From: Schistosoma mansoni
Taxonomy: Eukaryota > Platyhelminthes > Trematoda > Strigeidida > Schistosomatidae
Length of the DNA stretch: 64,000 nucleotides
Direction: 5' to 3'
Assembly: GCF_000237925.1 (NCBI RefSeq)
Contig: NC_031502.1
Coordinates: 32,515,914-32,579,913 of the forward strand
Every line of letters begins with the position of its first letter. Positions within the stretch are counted from its first letter, which is position 1. Below, piece after piece: positions 23,490 through 35,319 of the stretch. The notes under the pieces were generated by a model, which was not told the origin of the DNA, did not search any database, and was given only the letters and a program-made list of their open reading frames with translations. The position numbers were made by a program, and so were the translations under genes.

Positions 23490-23790
23490 GTTGCATTGTG
23501 ATGTGTGCTACTTGTGTCGACATTAGTAGTGTATAACGCTTGTCAGGAATTGAATGTCTGGCAGCAGAAGGTCGAGAAGATCGATGGGGACAGGACGGGA
23601 ACAGAAAGCAATTGGTATGGAAATGAAGGAACAATGAAGTCTGATACAACTAATGAACATTTTGCAAATGAAGTATTTACTATATTGTTCTCAGATTCTA
23701 TTGACGTCCTGGAATTTGTGTGTTCAAGTACATTCGATGTCCCCACTTATGTTCCCGTTCACCAAAGTATAGCTGAAATAAACTGCGAAG
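23490..23790 (+). repeat. repeat A copy inside the Gypsy fossil
   Basis: It matches repeat A (46761-47060): GTGCTACTTG, GAATTGAATGTCTGGCAGCA, AGCAATTGGTATG, TACATTCGATGTCCCC, TTCCCGTTCACC. It is a later insertion in the RNase H region. Confidence 0.65.
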
Positions 23791-24296
23791 TGTAGTCCAG
23801 TTATCGAGTTTTGCAGTATGAGTCATAGACAGAAACTTGCTAGGCCGTTGAACGTACGTAATTGCTTAACTGTGGTCAGTTCTGGGTAACCTAGAATAAC
23901 CACGACTTAGCTTTTCAGAGGTCGGATTCCTTGAGCATTAATAGTGTGTCCGAGAAAATCTACGTGGTCGGTTTCGATCTGGTATTTCTGAATGTTTCCA
24001 GAAATTGCATGTTTTCGGATTCGTTCGAAGACAAGGTTTAGATACTACAGATGAAATTTTCTGTCCAGACTTGCGATCAAGCGGTCATCTACGTATGTGT
24101 GGACAGAGTTGAGACCTAGAAAAATGTCACCGACGAATCTCTGGAAAGTTTGTGCAGCATTTCTTAAACCGAAGGGAGTGCGCGCAAATTCGTAGAGTCC
24201 GAATAAATTAATAGCAGCTGCTTTAGGAATACCGTCTGAAGCCACAGGATTTAGGTCACTTGCTCTAACCAAGTCGATTTCCAAAAAACAGTTGTA

Positions 24297-24480
24297 TTGC
24301 ATTGTGTGCTACTTAAACGAACAGATATTAATGGTGTGGATCGGTCATGTGAAGTAAAATTCTTACTAACAGAAGAGGAAAATGAAGGAGAGAAAACAGG
24401 AAGCAATCTAAGGATTAAGAGGAATGAAGGAACGATGAGGTTTGCAAGAGACTTTTCAAAGGTGTGCAAATGATCCTTTC
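24297..24480 (+). repeat. second, shortened repeat A copy inside the Gypsy fossil
   Basis: It begins TTGCATTGTGTGCTACTT and carries GAAGCAATC and GAATGAAGGAACGATGA like the 23.5 kb copy, but lacks the 3' third. Confidence 0.45.
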
Positions 24481-25321
24481 TATGCATGATTGACGCGTTT
24501 TACTAATTCACTGTGTGATTTTGCCTTGGACAGTAATTCGACCATCCCGACGAAGATTTCGTACACTACAATACCCTTAAAGCTTGCCATGAAGTCATGA
24601 ATGTGAGGCAATGAGTGACGATAGGGGGTGGTTTTTTCATTCAGTCACCTATAATCCCTAGTTCGATACCAATCACTGCTGTCTTTTTCAGGGACCTTGT
24701 GTAATGAAGATATATCCTCCATATACGGTTGCCGTCAGCGCGAGCCGACACGGCAGTGTGCCGAAATTTTTCGTGCCACACGATTAGGAAATTGAGAAAC
24801 TGAATAGTTTTCTGCGATTTCTAGAAGACTTGCTTCAATTTTTGTAGTACTAACAGCAGCTATAATTATCTACCTTTCGTTGTCTATGTACAGACCTTTT
24901 CCCTGACAAAAGTCTTCGAGGAGTTGGGGGTGTCTACGATTATGATGGATATTAAAATGACGAATCGGAGTACGATGTAGGTCTTTGTCGTCGTTTTGTG
25001 TTGTTTGAAGCATTTCTTTGACAGAATAAAACTTGGTGATGCAGGTTGCCTGCAACCTGCTACTGGTAGTAGGTTGTAAAATCAGAATACTAGTCGTATC
25101 TTCAGCTCGGTGTTGGAACATCATGCAACTTTTTAGAGCTTAGGTTTTACAAGTAGTTTTATCGTATTAATGTTTTCGGATATTTTCTTGTATAAGCCTC
25201 CCGAACAGGTGCAGGCAATTCTTGTCTCATTTGAAAATGATACTGTAGATGAACTGGCTACATCTATCGATCGAATTCTGTAGATAACCAAAACCAATAT
25301 GCGAAGCTTTTCCTCGACCAA

Positions 25322-25560
25322 TGGAAATCAGAAGTCAGACGAGAAGAGGTAGGTTATCAATATATCGAGAAGCGTTTATTCTAAGCTGGCTAGTGAACGT
25401 AGGAGTAGTGTCCCACGCTGAGTCGAAACGTGATCTGGTACGGATGCATGACTGAAAGCCTTCAGTTAAACAAGTCCACTTAAACAACGTGGTCAGCATC
25501 CAATGTCGAACACTTAATGAGCTATTGATTTTGGGGAATTATTTACAGCTACAGAGCAAA
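25322..25560 (-). repeat. LTR-like repeat, inner copy at the high end
   Basis: On the - strand it begins TGTAGC. It is a diverged direct repeat of 25687-25925, offset by about 365 bp. Confidence 0.5.
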
Positions 25561-25686
25561 CTCAGTTTACTGTTGAGTGGACCAGATCGTGTTCAGTTCA
25601 CCACTAAAGATGCCACAGATATTCAGAGTTTGGCACCAAATTTGCCCGTAACGCTTTTATAATTGGACTATACCAACCTAGTCAAA

Positions 25687-25925
25687 TCGGAAATGAGCAG
25701 GTTCGAAGATATGCTTGAAAGACTATCAATATGTCAAGGAGAGTTTTATCTAAGCTAGGTAGCAGTTGCAAGGGATGCGTAGCATGGCGTACTTATTTGT
25801 GATGTAATGCAGATACATGGCTGAGTGCCTTCAGCTAGGGTGTGCCCAATAAAACTGTCGAGGTCAGCATCAATGTCGAGGACTTACAGAACTATTTATT
25901 TTGGGTATTTATTTGCTGCTACAGT
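25687..25925 (-). repeat. LTR-like repeat, outer copy at the high end
   Basis: On the - strand it begins TGTAGCAG. It shares blocks with 25322-25560 and 21400-21602. Between the two high-end copies lies about 125 bp with a TTGGTGCCAAA run that could be leader sequence. Confidence 0.5.
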
Positions 25926-25999
25926 TATATTGTCTTAATATTATTGTCATTGGTAATTGCTTGACATTCAATCAATCTGTAAGACAATTTGAAGAACAT

Positions 26000-26690
26000 A
26001 CAAGAGTCAATTATCCTTAAATTTATTGGTAGTCGCTATTTGAATGGGATTAGGTGGTGTTTTAGCGCCAATGAAACGTCATGGTCCTAGCCAAATCATA
26101 ATTTAGTCCGGCCTCTTAGTTTCAGACAGTTTACCGACCCTCGTCAAAATCAAAGATAACCAACACACAAAAATTAAATGCACGACGTGGACCTGCTCAT
26201 GCAATTGTCATCACATCCTGTTCCTTGTACCGGGCCTTACTAATATATTTCTGTAATAACGCCGTTCGCGCCGCACCGTCACCAAAGTAGCCACAGTACT
26301 TGACACGATAAAAGGATAATCTCCGTTAGGTGCTAACCATGAGGTGTGACTTGAATGTTTGGCTGGTTGGCCACGCCATTTTCATTTTACTTGCGTAGGC
26401 CCTCCGCCATTTGTGATCCCAAGTTTTTATTCATTTCAACAGCAATCAGGTTTGTGGTGTTTATTTATAAATGTTGTTATTTCGTTTTCACTTATCGCGC
26501 TCGCAAAATGAGAAATAATACAACTGTCGGAAGTACGGTGTGTTTAATTGATATCAGTAAACTATAAAACTCTGTCGTTTGTTTGTCAAGCACTCACGAC
26601 TCGTGATTATTGGAAATTAGCCTTGTGCTTTCTTGAATTCGCCGATTCCTTTTGATCAAATAAATGTCAAATAAGTTTCAGTGACTCATC
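26000..26690 (+). other. possible solo LTR or other repeat; not a gene
   Basis: GC-richer than its surroundings, with a TATA-like CTATAAAAC near 26563 followed by an AAATAAATGTC signal near 26660. The 70-codon frame inside (from 26355) is not recognised. The layout resembles an LTR, but no second copy is in the window. Confidence 0.25.
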
Positions 26691-27269
26691 TCAAGACTCC
26701 ATATTGCTGCCTATGTGTATTCGTATTGTATCATTTAACAGTGGTTTGAACTAATAGGAATTACCACATAGACAAAAAAATCATACCTAACGACTGGATT
26801 GAAAGAGACTGAAGAGAAAGAATTTGTAGCAGCTGGTGATACTCAAAAATAGTTAGACTGGTACCTACTCAACAATGGTGTTGAACGTGTTAGTCTTGAA
26901 AGTATTAGTTCCCGAAAACACCTGACACCAGTCGAAATTCAAGCGTGATGTTTCTCCTTATCTCTTGATAGTCAGACTAATGATCCGCTGTCCATTTTTC
27001 TCCACTTCTATCCGAACTTACTACTGCCCATAACCTTGATGATCTTCCTTGCTTTTTTTTAAGTAACATATTTGAGGAATTCCTATAACAGAACCCACGA
27101 AATATGTCACAACGAACACTTTAATGTGATGAAAGTGTTACCCAGCTGCGCAAATAATTAAACTCTACCAGTATGTGACGATGTTCACAGACACGTAGCG
27201 TTAAACAACACTACTATCCGAAACCCGTAAATGAACAACGGCCCAAAACTTAATCAAAACAGAAGTCAA

Positions 27270-27460
27270 GAGTAAGATGATGCTGATATGCTTGGAGAGT
27301 TACCGTACAAAATACATAACACGTTGTACTCAAACGTCGTCCGGTGCGGTGCTTGATCAAACGCGTTAAGATGAGGATATACCACGTAAAACAAATTAGA
27401 TCAGCATCAGGACCAAATACTTACGAAGTTATTAATTTGTCACTATATGTTTATTCGTTC
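27270..27460 (-). repeat. distant LTR-like remnant of the Gypsy family
   Basis: ATCAGCATCAGGACC, then ATACTTACGAAGTTATTA, follows the block conserved in the three LTR-like repeats at 21.4-25.9 kb, at low identity. It is probably an old solo LTR. Confidence 0.3.
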
Positions 27461-29239
27461 GCTATATCCTGTGTAAATAAAATGATATTAGACCGGCTTA
27501 AATACTACATTTGATCGCATACAGAAATAATCGAATATGAGAAGCTGGCTGGTGAAGAAATATAAACAACACGATGTCAACAGAGGGTTACAAAAAGTGG
27601 TATTTTCCTTCTGGATCATAATGAAGTACTGAATTACTACTTAGCCTTTATTTTTGACAAACTGTTTAAGCATACTCCTCCCACTTCCGTGGTAGTTTAT
27701 GAAGCATCATTGTATATTTACAAAAGTAATACTCAACCGAAACGTTTAATAAAGTCCAGTTGTTGCATTCTTTCTTTTTTATGTAATCTGCAACTATCCT
27801 GCAAAAAATCAGGTAAATGAGTAAGGAATGCAGACTACGTGGTGTGAACACTTCTGAAGCGAGAGGATGGAGGCTTAGTCCAGACTGCGACTAAGACACG
27901 TGAACTTCGCATAGTGCAGTGAATTTTCACTCATCTGAATTTCCTAGCCAGACCAACACAACTACAACTAATTTTACCGTAATCAAAGTCAAACGGAGTG
28001 TTATTAACCATAAAAGTATGGTTGATTGATACACTATTTGTGGACTGGTTCCGTGGTTTATTATTGCGCTTCCATACAACTTCATGGAACGCCCTATTCT
28101 ACAGATAGGATTCCATTGTTGCCTTTGAAGTCACTGACCTTCGAGACAATTTATAATACTGCTGATTGAGGCAGGACAGTTTCTTGTCAACTCCACCAGA
28201 TTAATTGTCTGTAATGATTTTTACATTTTTGAATCTTTATCAAATCCCTTATGATTCAACTGAAGAAATCCCTTGAGGCTTTTACAAACCTTATTAGTTC
28301 ATGTTCTCGATTATGTTTTTGGGTTGTGGTTTCGAGACAAAAGTGCCTGTTGCTGAGCTTGTTTCGTCATTTAACGAAATACTTAAGAGTAAGAAAGTTA
28401 CCACTTTACAAAGATTCATCAGCTGCTGCATCTAGTTTTTATGTGTTTTATCATTCATGATGTTGCACTCTTTCAAACCCAACAAAAAATGTTTTGAGGG
28501 CTTCGTAAAATGACCCTCAGAGACTTGGTGGTTTGTGAACAAAGATTGGATATATTTTGTTATTACTCAACATTATATTTCATACAAAAAGACATTTAGC
28601 CCTATAGCTACACTGTTATTCAATGAAAGTTATTCCGACCACAATGTATTCAAAAAAGAAAAAGAACCAGTACTCGGTCTCATAAGAAAATTAAAACTTT
28701 TTTTGTGATACCACTGTTATTACAGAAAACAATCATAACTTTTTGAACGTTTGATAAATCTTTAAAATTCTCATCCCAAGTTTAATGTGTTTGAAATTAT
28801 TGGGGTGAAGCTTCAAACATTGGTTTTCCTATTCGAGAACTTATCTGTTTGGTTGATGACTGCTAGGTTATAGGAAGCCATTATTATTGTGGAATAAAAT
28901 CTTTAAGGTTTTACGGAAATTCACCACAAATAAGCCTACAAAACGAGTTCTGTATTTTATACAAAGACTGTAAATAAGAAATAAATGCAAATTAACACTG
29001 TAACTCATTGTTGGTGTATGAGTGTCAAATCATATGAAGGCCCTTATGGTAAGTCAGAATATATTTTTATGCTTGGTTAGATGACAATTAAGTTGAAGAA
29101 TTAAAATCAATTGGCTGACAAATTAATACAAAGATCAATGAAACACAATTAGCGAACTATTATTCCATTAAATAAACGATCTTGCTTAGGTAAGAATCTT
29201 TTTCCCACAGTGCTACAATCAAGTTAACGTTTAGATCAG
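27461..29239. other. gene-poor AT-rich stretch
   Basis: No frame with protein-like composition and no repeat recognised. Short frames at 27666-27851 and 28251-28460 lack any family signature. Confidence 0.4.

Positions 29240-29269
<30 letters not shown>
29240..29269. repeat. (AT)n microsatellite
   Basis: About 15 perfect AT units. Confidence 0.95.
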
Positions 29270-29271
<2 letters not shown>

Positions 29272-30147
29272 CTATCCGTATGTCCGTCTATCACTTATTG
29301 GTAGTAAATGGGAGTTGGCTTATAGCCAACCCCAGAATGTCTTTTATTTAGTTTACAATCATAGATTGTTTGAGGATAATATTGTATGATATATATGTAT
29401 TTAATTAAATCTTCTCATCCAACCTAATTACGCCATTGTACAAGCATGTTACTTCGTAAGAATATGGGCGAATTTAAGTATACTTCCATCATTTTCATCA
29501 AGTGCATTTGATTAAGGTCAATTTCCGAACTAAACTGACATCAAACTTTGGTCAAACTGTTATAAGAGTTAACTAATTATCGGCATCAAATGCTTACAGC
29601 ACGATGGAGAACTAATTAGTCACCAAATCCTTCTTTTTGTATGAGAGATATATTTCTTATTGTTATGTTTCATCAGTTGCAGTTTATCCTTTTTGGTTTA
29701 ACTGAAAAATCCTTTTACATTAAATCTGATTTGTTTACTTGCTACGATATTTTATTTCGAATTCTTAGGGATAATCCATTTGATTCAGCGAGGGATCAGT
29801 AAGTCAGCATCCCATTTTCTTTTGAAATATAATTGTAGATCATAAACAAGAGAATTCTTAAGGAGAAAAAAAATCCAAAAAAACACTTATCACGAACAGT
29901 AGAATAAAATGTTTTGGGGAATCCAAACAACAGGACAATTCATAACGAAAGAAATCAACAACTTTTCAGTAGGAGATAAGTGACTAGAAACTTAACTCAA
30001 CATGTACATAACAATTTCGGGAATACAGCTCAACAATAACTAAGTAGTTTAGAACACGGACTGATTTTAAACAACTAGTGGGAAGCAAAAACCATCTCAC
30101 AATTTTTTTATAGTATGGGATTCCTTAGCTATGTGCACTTACAACAC

Positions 30148-30260
30148 TGGCTCAGTAGTCTGAAGGTCCTGGATTTGACCCCAAGTAGGATCGTCAATAT
30201 GCACTGATGAGGAGTCGTCACAAAGCAGTTGAGAAGTGTATACTAATCTGCACAGGTTGT
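30148..30260 (+). repeat. SINE copy with tRNA-like head and hammerhead-like core
   Basis: A-box-like GGCTCAGTAGTC (30149), B-box-like GGATTTGACCCC (about 30171), then CACTGATGAGGAGTC (30202-30216). The 5' hammerhead core CTGATGA is intact, but stem II and the GAAA side are decayed. Family as at 63541. Confidence 0.6.
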
Positions 30261-30309
30261 GTAGCTAACATTATTCAGTAATATATACTATGGAAATTCA
30301 ATGATCTTC

Positions 30310-31260
30310 AAAGTGGCTGGCAGAACTCTTGGAATCCGTAAGGCAAAGTATTTATATACATTCTTTACATGATAATTTTAAATTCATTGGTTACATAAAA
30401 GAAGTGAATGTAAATGACAAACTTATTCTTTCACTTGATATAGAATTACTATTTACTGTCGTTCCATTTACAGAGACCATCAGTTGTATCTGCAAATGCA
30501 TAAATGATAATGTGATTAGTATCGAATGACTGTGATCTCATTTAAAGGAATTACTATTACAATTCACCTGTAATGTACAATTTAAATTCAACGGCGTAAT
30601 TCATCGGCAAAAGAATGGCAAAGCGATGGGACTTCCTATTGGTTTATTACTAACAAACCGTTTCATGGCCATTCTGGAAAACAATAAACTTAAAACGACT
30701 ATTAACAACTTACGCTTGTATAAAAGGTACGTGGATGACGTTTTTATCATATGACAATAAATACAATTCAAATCATCTTCTACAGATATTTAATAACTTC
30801 AATCGGGCGAAAAATTTCACAATAGAAGTTGAAAACAAAGTATTCACTTTTTTGATGTCAAAATAACAAGGAAACACGGCGGGACTTTAATGAGATCTGT
30901 CCACAGGAACACCTCGTGGAATAGCCATCCACCAAGTCTTTGTAGTTAAGTCCTCATTGGCCGCGAGCGAAATTTGATTATATCCCTCGCTACATGGATA
31001 CGTAGAACTTTTAATCCTAATGTTATAGATGATGAACCAACCCTCCTTATGAAAATACTTATCGAAAACAGGTATCCGTCAACATTTATGGACAACAATA
31101 TAAAATTTGAAACACCTAAAGCAGAAATAACCTCCGTAAAAAGGAAAACTTTATATGAACATCGATTTCAAAGGTGATATAGCTACAGAAATCCTGACCA
31201 TTTTCAAAGAACCTTCTTTACAGCAACCATGAGAACTATCTTCTCTAGCCGACAAATGTT
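30310..31260 (+). mobile_element. Penelope-like element RT remnant
   Basis: LILSLDIELLFTVVPFTETI, QKNGKAMGLPIGLLLTN and RLYKRYVDDVFII in order match the Penelope-like RT (SLDV..LFTNVP, DGVAMGSPLGP, RYVDD+F). A downstream part includes WIRRTFNPNVIDDE. At least three stops or frame changes separate the blocks, so it is dead. Ends are approximate. Confidence 0.7.
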
Positions 31261-33181
31261 CACTAATAACTTAAAGGATAAATAATCTCATTTGACCTAT
31301 TCCAGCTAGGAATTTGGAAAAACGAGAACAATGTGTCCAAAAGAAACTGGTAGAACCACTTTTTCTACCATGGTTTTAATTTCTCGTAATTTTTTCTTTC
31401 TTCTTTTACAGCCATCTGCTTCCCTTCTGTCTTCTCTACAGGCCTTTTACCCCCAATCGTTTTTTTTCTGTTTCTATGGTACTCTTAATAGAAGTTCATC
31501 TTCATTTCAACATTTTATCTTATCATCGTCATCCTTCCCTATCCAATTATAATTTTCTTATCTATCTGCATGATGAACATTCATAATTTCAACAACAAAA
31601 TTACCACTAGTTTCCTTGATTAAAAATAATGTTTTTATGACCTTATCTTTTAAAACTTATTGTTATCATGTTTAGCAGAATTTTATTATTACTATCACTG
31701 TAATTTTGAAAAATAAATATATATTTACGATTGTACAGTTTTGAAAATGAATTTACTAAAGAGAGAACTCTTCGCTGAACCAATTCTTCTATAATTTCAA
31801 ATCTCCACAAATCCTCCATACGAATAATAATTCATTAAAATAAGGTACAATATCACTGAATTTCGAAATTAATGCATTACTTCCACCCCCCAAAATTAAT
31901 TCAGTTTTTATTTGTGCCAAAACGATAAGTAGATTTACAAGTTATTAAAATAATTAGATAAAAATAACTTAAAGAGCTGTAAAATATATACACGTAGCCA
32001 ACATATTACTTTTTTATATAAAATATAATCTACCTATCTATTTATAGTATAGTATATAAGACAGTATATTGAATAATACTTATTTGTCTAATCAAGATAC
32101 ATGACTTAAACCTTAGTCTATTTAACGAATAGTTTATAATGATAACAGATTAACAAACACCCACTTATATATTTAAATTTCATCGACAATTTTGAATGAT
32201 TTGATTTTTGTATAATAATAAAAAAAATTATATAAAACCTACGCAAAATAAAAAATAATTGTACATAATTTGGTTGTGTCCATGATTATTAGTTGAAGTT
32301 AAAATATTTGCTTAATGTAAAACGTCAGCATATCATAAGTGTCTCATTTCAAGTGATCTCCACGCATTATAATTAAAAACAAACCCAGCTTTAATATTTT
32401 TATTTCTAATAAGTATACAGTAGTTAATGAAGAATTATCCATACGGTATCATAAAATCGTATTATAGAGAATAATGTATTTCTTGTGTGTATATATCTAT
32501 TTATATGTATTAATATGTAGAGTGGTAGGTGGATGTAGTCAGTTGAAAGGAAACTCTGAAGCAAGATTTTGAGCTGACTGGCCTTCCTCCGCAAAGTGTG
32601 CCTGAAATCTTGCGGTAACTGAAGATTCCTGAAGGATACGATACGATGTCACCGAGCTTACACAGTCGGAGACGTAACTACTGACGACTAATTATCCTAC
32701 GGTTACTATAATTTATTAGACATAATGAATGAAAACTTGCAATTTTTTAAAATTACTAAAACTGTTATAACGGTCCCTTTTCTTGTATACATAAATGGGA
32801 CGTTAATTCACCTTAGACGAATATCTACACTAGATTTCTTCTCAGCGTCTACTCTACAGGACTTCAACACAACTCAGATCAAGAACACGTGATTAGCCTG
32901 ACTAGAACGTAAATCTATTTCCTCACCAAAACCCGACACAATCTAACGACAATGAACAACCAATCCATAATAATAAATAATAAGGATAGGGAAATATATA
33001 ACTCATCTGACACTTGTCAGACTGTCTACATGTTTGACTAAGCAGACAACCAAGCATTACCATTCCCGCCCACACATCAAAAACATAATGGATAAATACT
33101 ATGTGACGATACCCATGATTCTACTTAGAAATTATAAAACAGTATTTTGATTTATATCTTAGGAATTATTATTATGTTTTG

Positions 33182-33184
<3 letters not shown>
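31261..33184. other. AT-rich gene-free stretch
   Basis: Strongly AT-rich. The frame at 31331-31552 is low-complexity Phe/Ser sequence from a T-rich tract. No gene or known repeat seen. Confidence 0.4.

Positions 33185-33239
<55 letters not shown>
33185..33239. repeat. (AT)n microsatellite
   Basis: About 27 perfect TA units, the longest in the window. Confidence 0.95.
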
Positions 33240-33241
<2 letters not shown>

Positions 33242-33446
33242 TACAATAAAATAATGAGCAAAAAAAGATTGCATGAGAAAATAAATATGGAAATGAAAAC
33301 AGAATGTAAAAAACATGAAACTCATTTTTAAAACAATGAAATATGTCAAATTAAAGAGAAAGAAAACATCACTGTTGCAGAATAAAATAAGAACACTACC
33401 TTCTTTCTTTTCACATGGCTAGACGACGAAAGCGTAAACGTACATT

Positions 33447-34178
33447 ACAGAGAGACTAAACTTTATGGACGACCTTTGAACGAATCCTGAATGACCTTGA
33501 GAAATATTAGCCAATCAGGAGACAGTGTACAGTAAAAATATATTATACAAAAATAAAAAATTAAAGCGGATACTGTTCTTTTACATGACTCAAAAACTTC
33601 TCAAGGTCAGATATAGGTTCAGAAGTTCTAAAATCATAGTGCATACGGTACAGGAACTCATCCATATGGCTCCATAGTAGTCGACCTCTGGAGCCATAAT
33701 AAGATCTCAAAATTCTTTTAGCCTCGACTACATAGCTTCAATGTTGTTGGTATGGTTTAGGGTTTAGGGTGAGACTATAATTTATGGACGACCTTTGAGC
33801 GACGCTAGAGTGACCCTGAGAGTGTCAACATAAAAACTAAGACTAAATGAGGGTTATAAACCTGTGTGAAGAATTCAAATTATGATTTACAGTTCATGGT
33901 TAAGGTTAGGAATTATACTTAGGGTTTTCATCACGAACTGACATCAGCTATAATGCCAAAACTCTATTTATCCAAATGGATAATTGAATTTCGCGCCAAA
34001 ATCTTAATAATCACTTCTCTTGTAGACGCTGAATTATCACGTCTTCTCCAAAATCCGTTGTAAACCAACCGTACGTAAGCATCAGGTACCGAACTTAGCG
34101 TCGTGACCTTGAAAACCAACGAAAGCTTCTGATTGGCTCGTTCATAAAGTTTAGTCTCGCCGTACATTACCGCTAAAT
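33447..34178. mobile_element. non-autonomous element with terminal inverted repeats
   Basis: The left end (about 33450) reads ACAGAGAGACTAAACTTTAT; the reverse complement of the right end (about 34175) reads ACGGCGAGACTAAACTTTAT, two mismatches in 20. An extra copy of the left end in direct orientation lies inside at 33766 (GAGACTATAATTTATGGACG), so this may be two nested or partly duplicated copies. There is no transposase frame. A relative lies at 12266-12440. The superfamily is not identified. Confidence 0.5.
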
Positions 34179-35172
34179 AAAATGAGTATAATGAATAATA
34201 CAATCTTTAATAGTAATGCTTACATTTTGAAATGACAGAGAAACCTTGCAACTACGGTGGATGAACATTCATGATATTGTCTGGTTATTTAAACTAAATA
34301 GTTTGTTTGCAAAGCATCCAATGTAGTCATAGACAACATCATTAGCGTCTTCTTCATGTAAAAATGAAATTTCCAGTTATAATACCTTAATAATTTCTAT
34401 ACTGAGTAAGTTCTAATGATATTATTCAGAATGATAATGAAAGCTGTACAAATAAGCTATCTAACCCAAACAAACACACAACGCTATCATAATTTTCTCA
34501 TATTCATAATGAAGAAATAAAACACAAGCGAAAACATTTATTGTCATTGTGTAACTGGAATAAAAGACAACGGTTAACGTATACATATATATATATCACA
34601 ATCATATTATTGATAATAATAATAATAACAAAATACTAAATGATCAAAATCATTATGAGCGAAAAAGTGTTTATTTTTTTTTATACAGGTAAACTCATTG
34701 ATATCATTCATGAATTAAAAGTTGATAAGTGAATATTAAATAAAGAATGATCTGTATAAAATATATAACAATAATATGCATTATATGCATATTAATAAAG
34801 TTTACATTTTACAAGTATATCAAGATAAATTATTTAGATACAATGTCATTGAGAAACAAAAAATAATTGGATATTTCAAGCGATAAAAAGAAAAAAAAAG
34901 TGTTTCCATGTCAATTTACAGTTCTTCATTGAATTGTATGTTTAAATAATAACAGAAATATGTTATTGGCAAATATTTTACATGTACAATGAAATTAAAA
35001 AAAAACAAAACAAGCAGAGTTACTAACCAAACATAAGAAAAGATGATAAAGAATACAGAAAGAATAAAATGGAATATTAATGAGATTAAATATTTTTCCA
35101 AAAAATAATAATAAAACACTAATTTCATTCTTATTACAACTGAATGCTATTCAATGGATTTTTATTGAAAAT
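34179..35172. other. sequence downstream of the RSK stop; probably includes its 3' UTR
   Basis: AT-rich, no gene-like frame on either strand. Part of it should be RSK 3' UTR, but no single poly(A) signal stands out in such AT-rich sequence. Confidence 0.35.
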
Positions 35173-35319
35173 TCAATGCCTTTCTTCTACTTTAATTTGA
35201 TTTGTTAAAATTGATTTGGCACGAACACGACGTTGAGCTAATGTAGAACATTCAACTGGTTCAAGTATTGGTATTTTACTAGTACTATTTAATGCTCTAA
35301 ATGTAGCTTCAACTGAATT
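35173..35319 (-). CDS. RPS6KA: RSK last exon: ERK-docking tail
   Basis: 48 codons plus [37 protein letters not shown], ending KVEERH. It is too short to stand out as a frame on its own but matches the vertebrate tail (AATYSALN, LEPVGRSTLAQRR). Acceptor ttatag|AAT. The last dozen or so residues are not conserved with vertebrates. Confidence 0.9.
   Translation of the reverse strand, partial: NSVEATFRALNSTSKIPILEPVECSTLAQRRVRAKSILTNQIKVEERH

Larger units (their letters stand above)
21400..25925 (-). mobile_element. Ty3/Gypsy LTR retrotransposon fossil
   Basis: An old, broken element on the - strand, upstream of USP39. Recognisable parts, in order from high to low coordinates, are: LTR-like repeats (25.9-25.3 kb), protease/RT-start-like sequence (25.3-24.9 kb), an RT core with a YVDD motif (24.3-24.05 kb), an RNase H end with a VVADALSR signature (about 23.45 kb), the start of integrase (about 23.0 kb) and a further LTR-like repeat (21.6-21.4 kb). 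No gag is recognisable. Coding sequence is split into many short pieces with well over ten breaks. Two copies of the 300-bp repeat A have inserted inside. Divergence between its LTR-like copies suggests an ancient insertion. Confidence 0.75.

Noticed and set aside
33757-33775. TTTAGGG-like telomere repeats
   Set aside because: Only two or three imperfect units, inside the TIR element family; the related copy at 12.35 kb shows it is part of that repeat.
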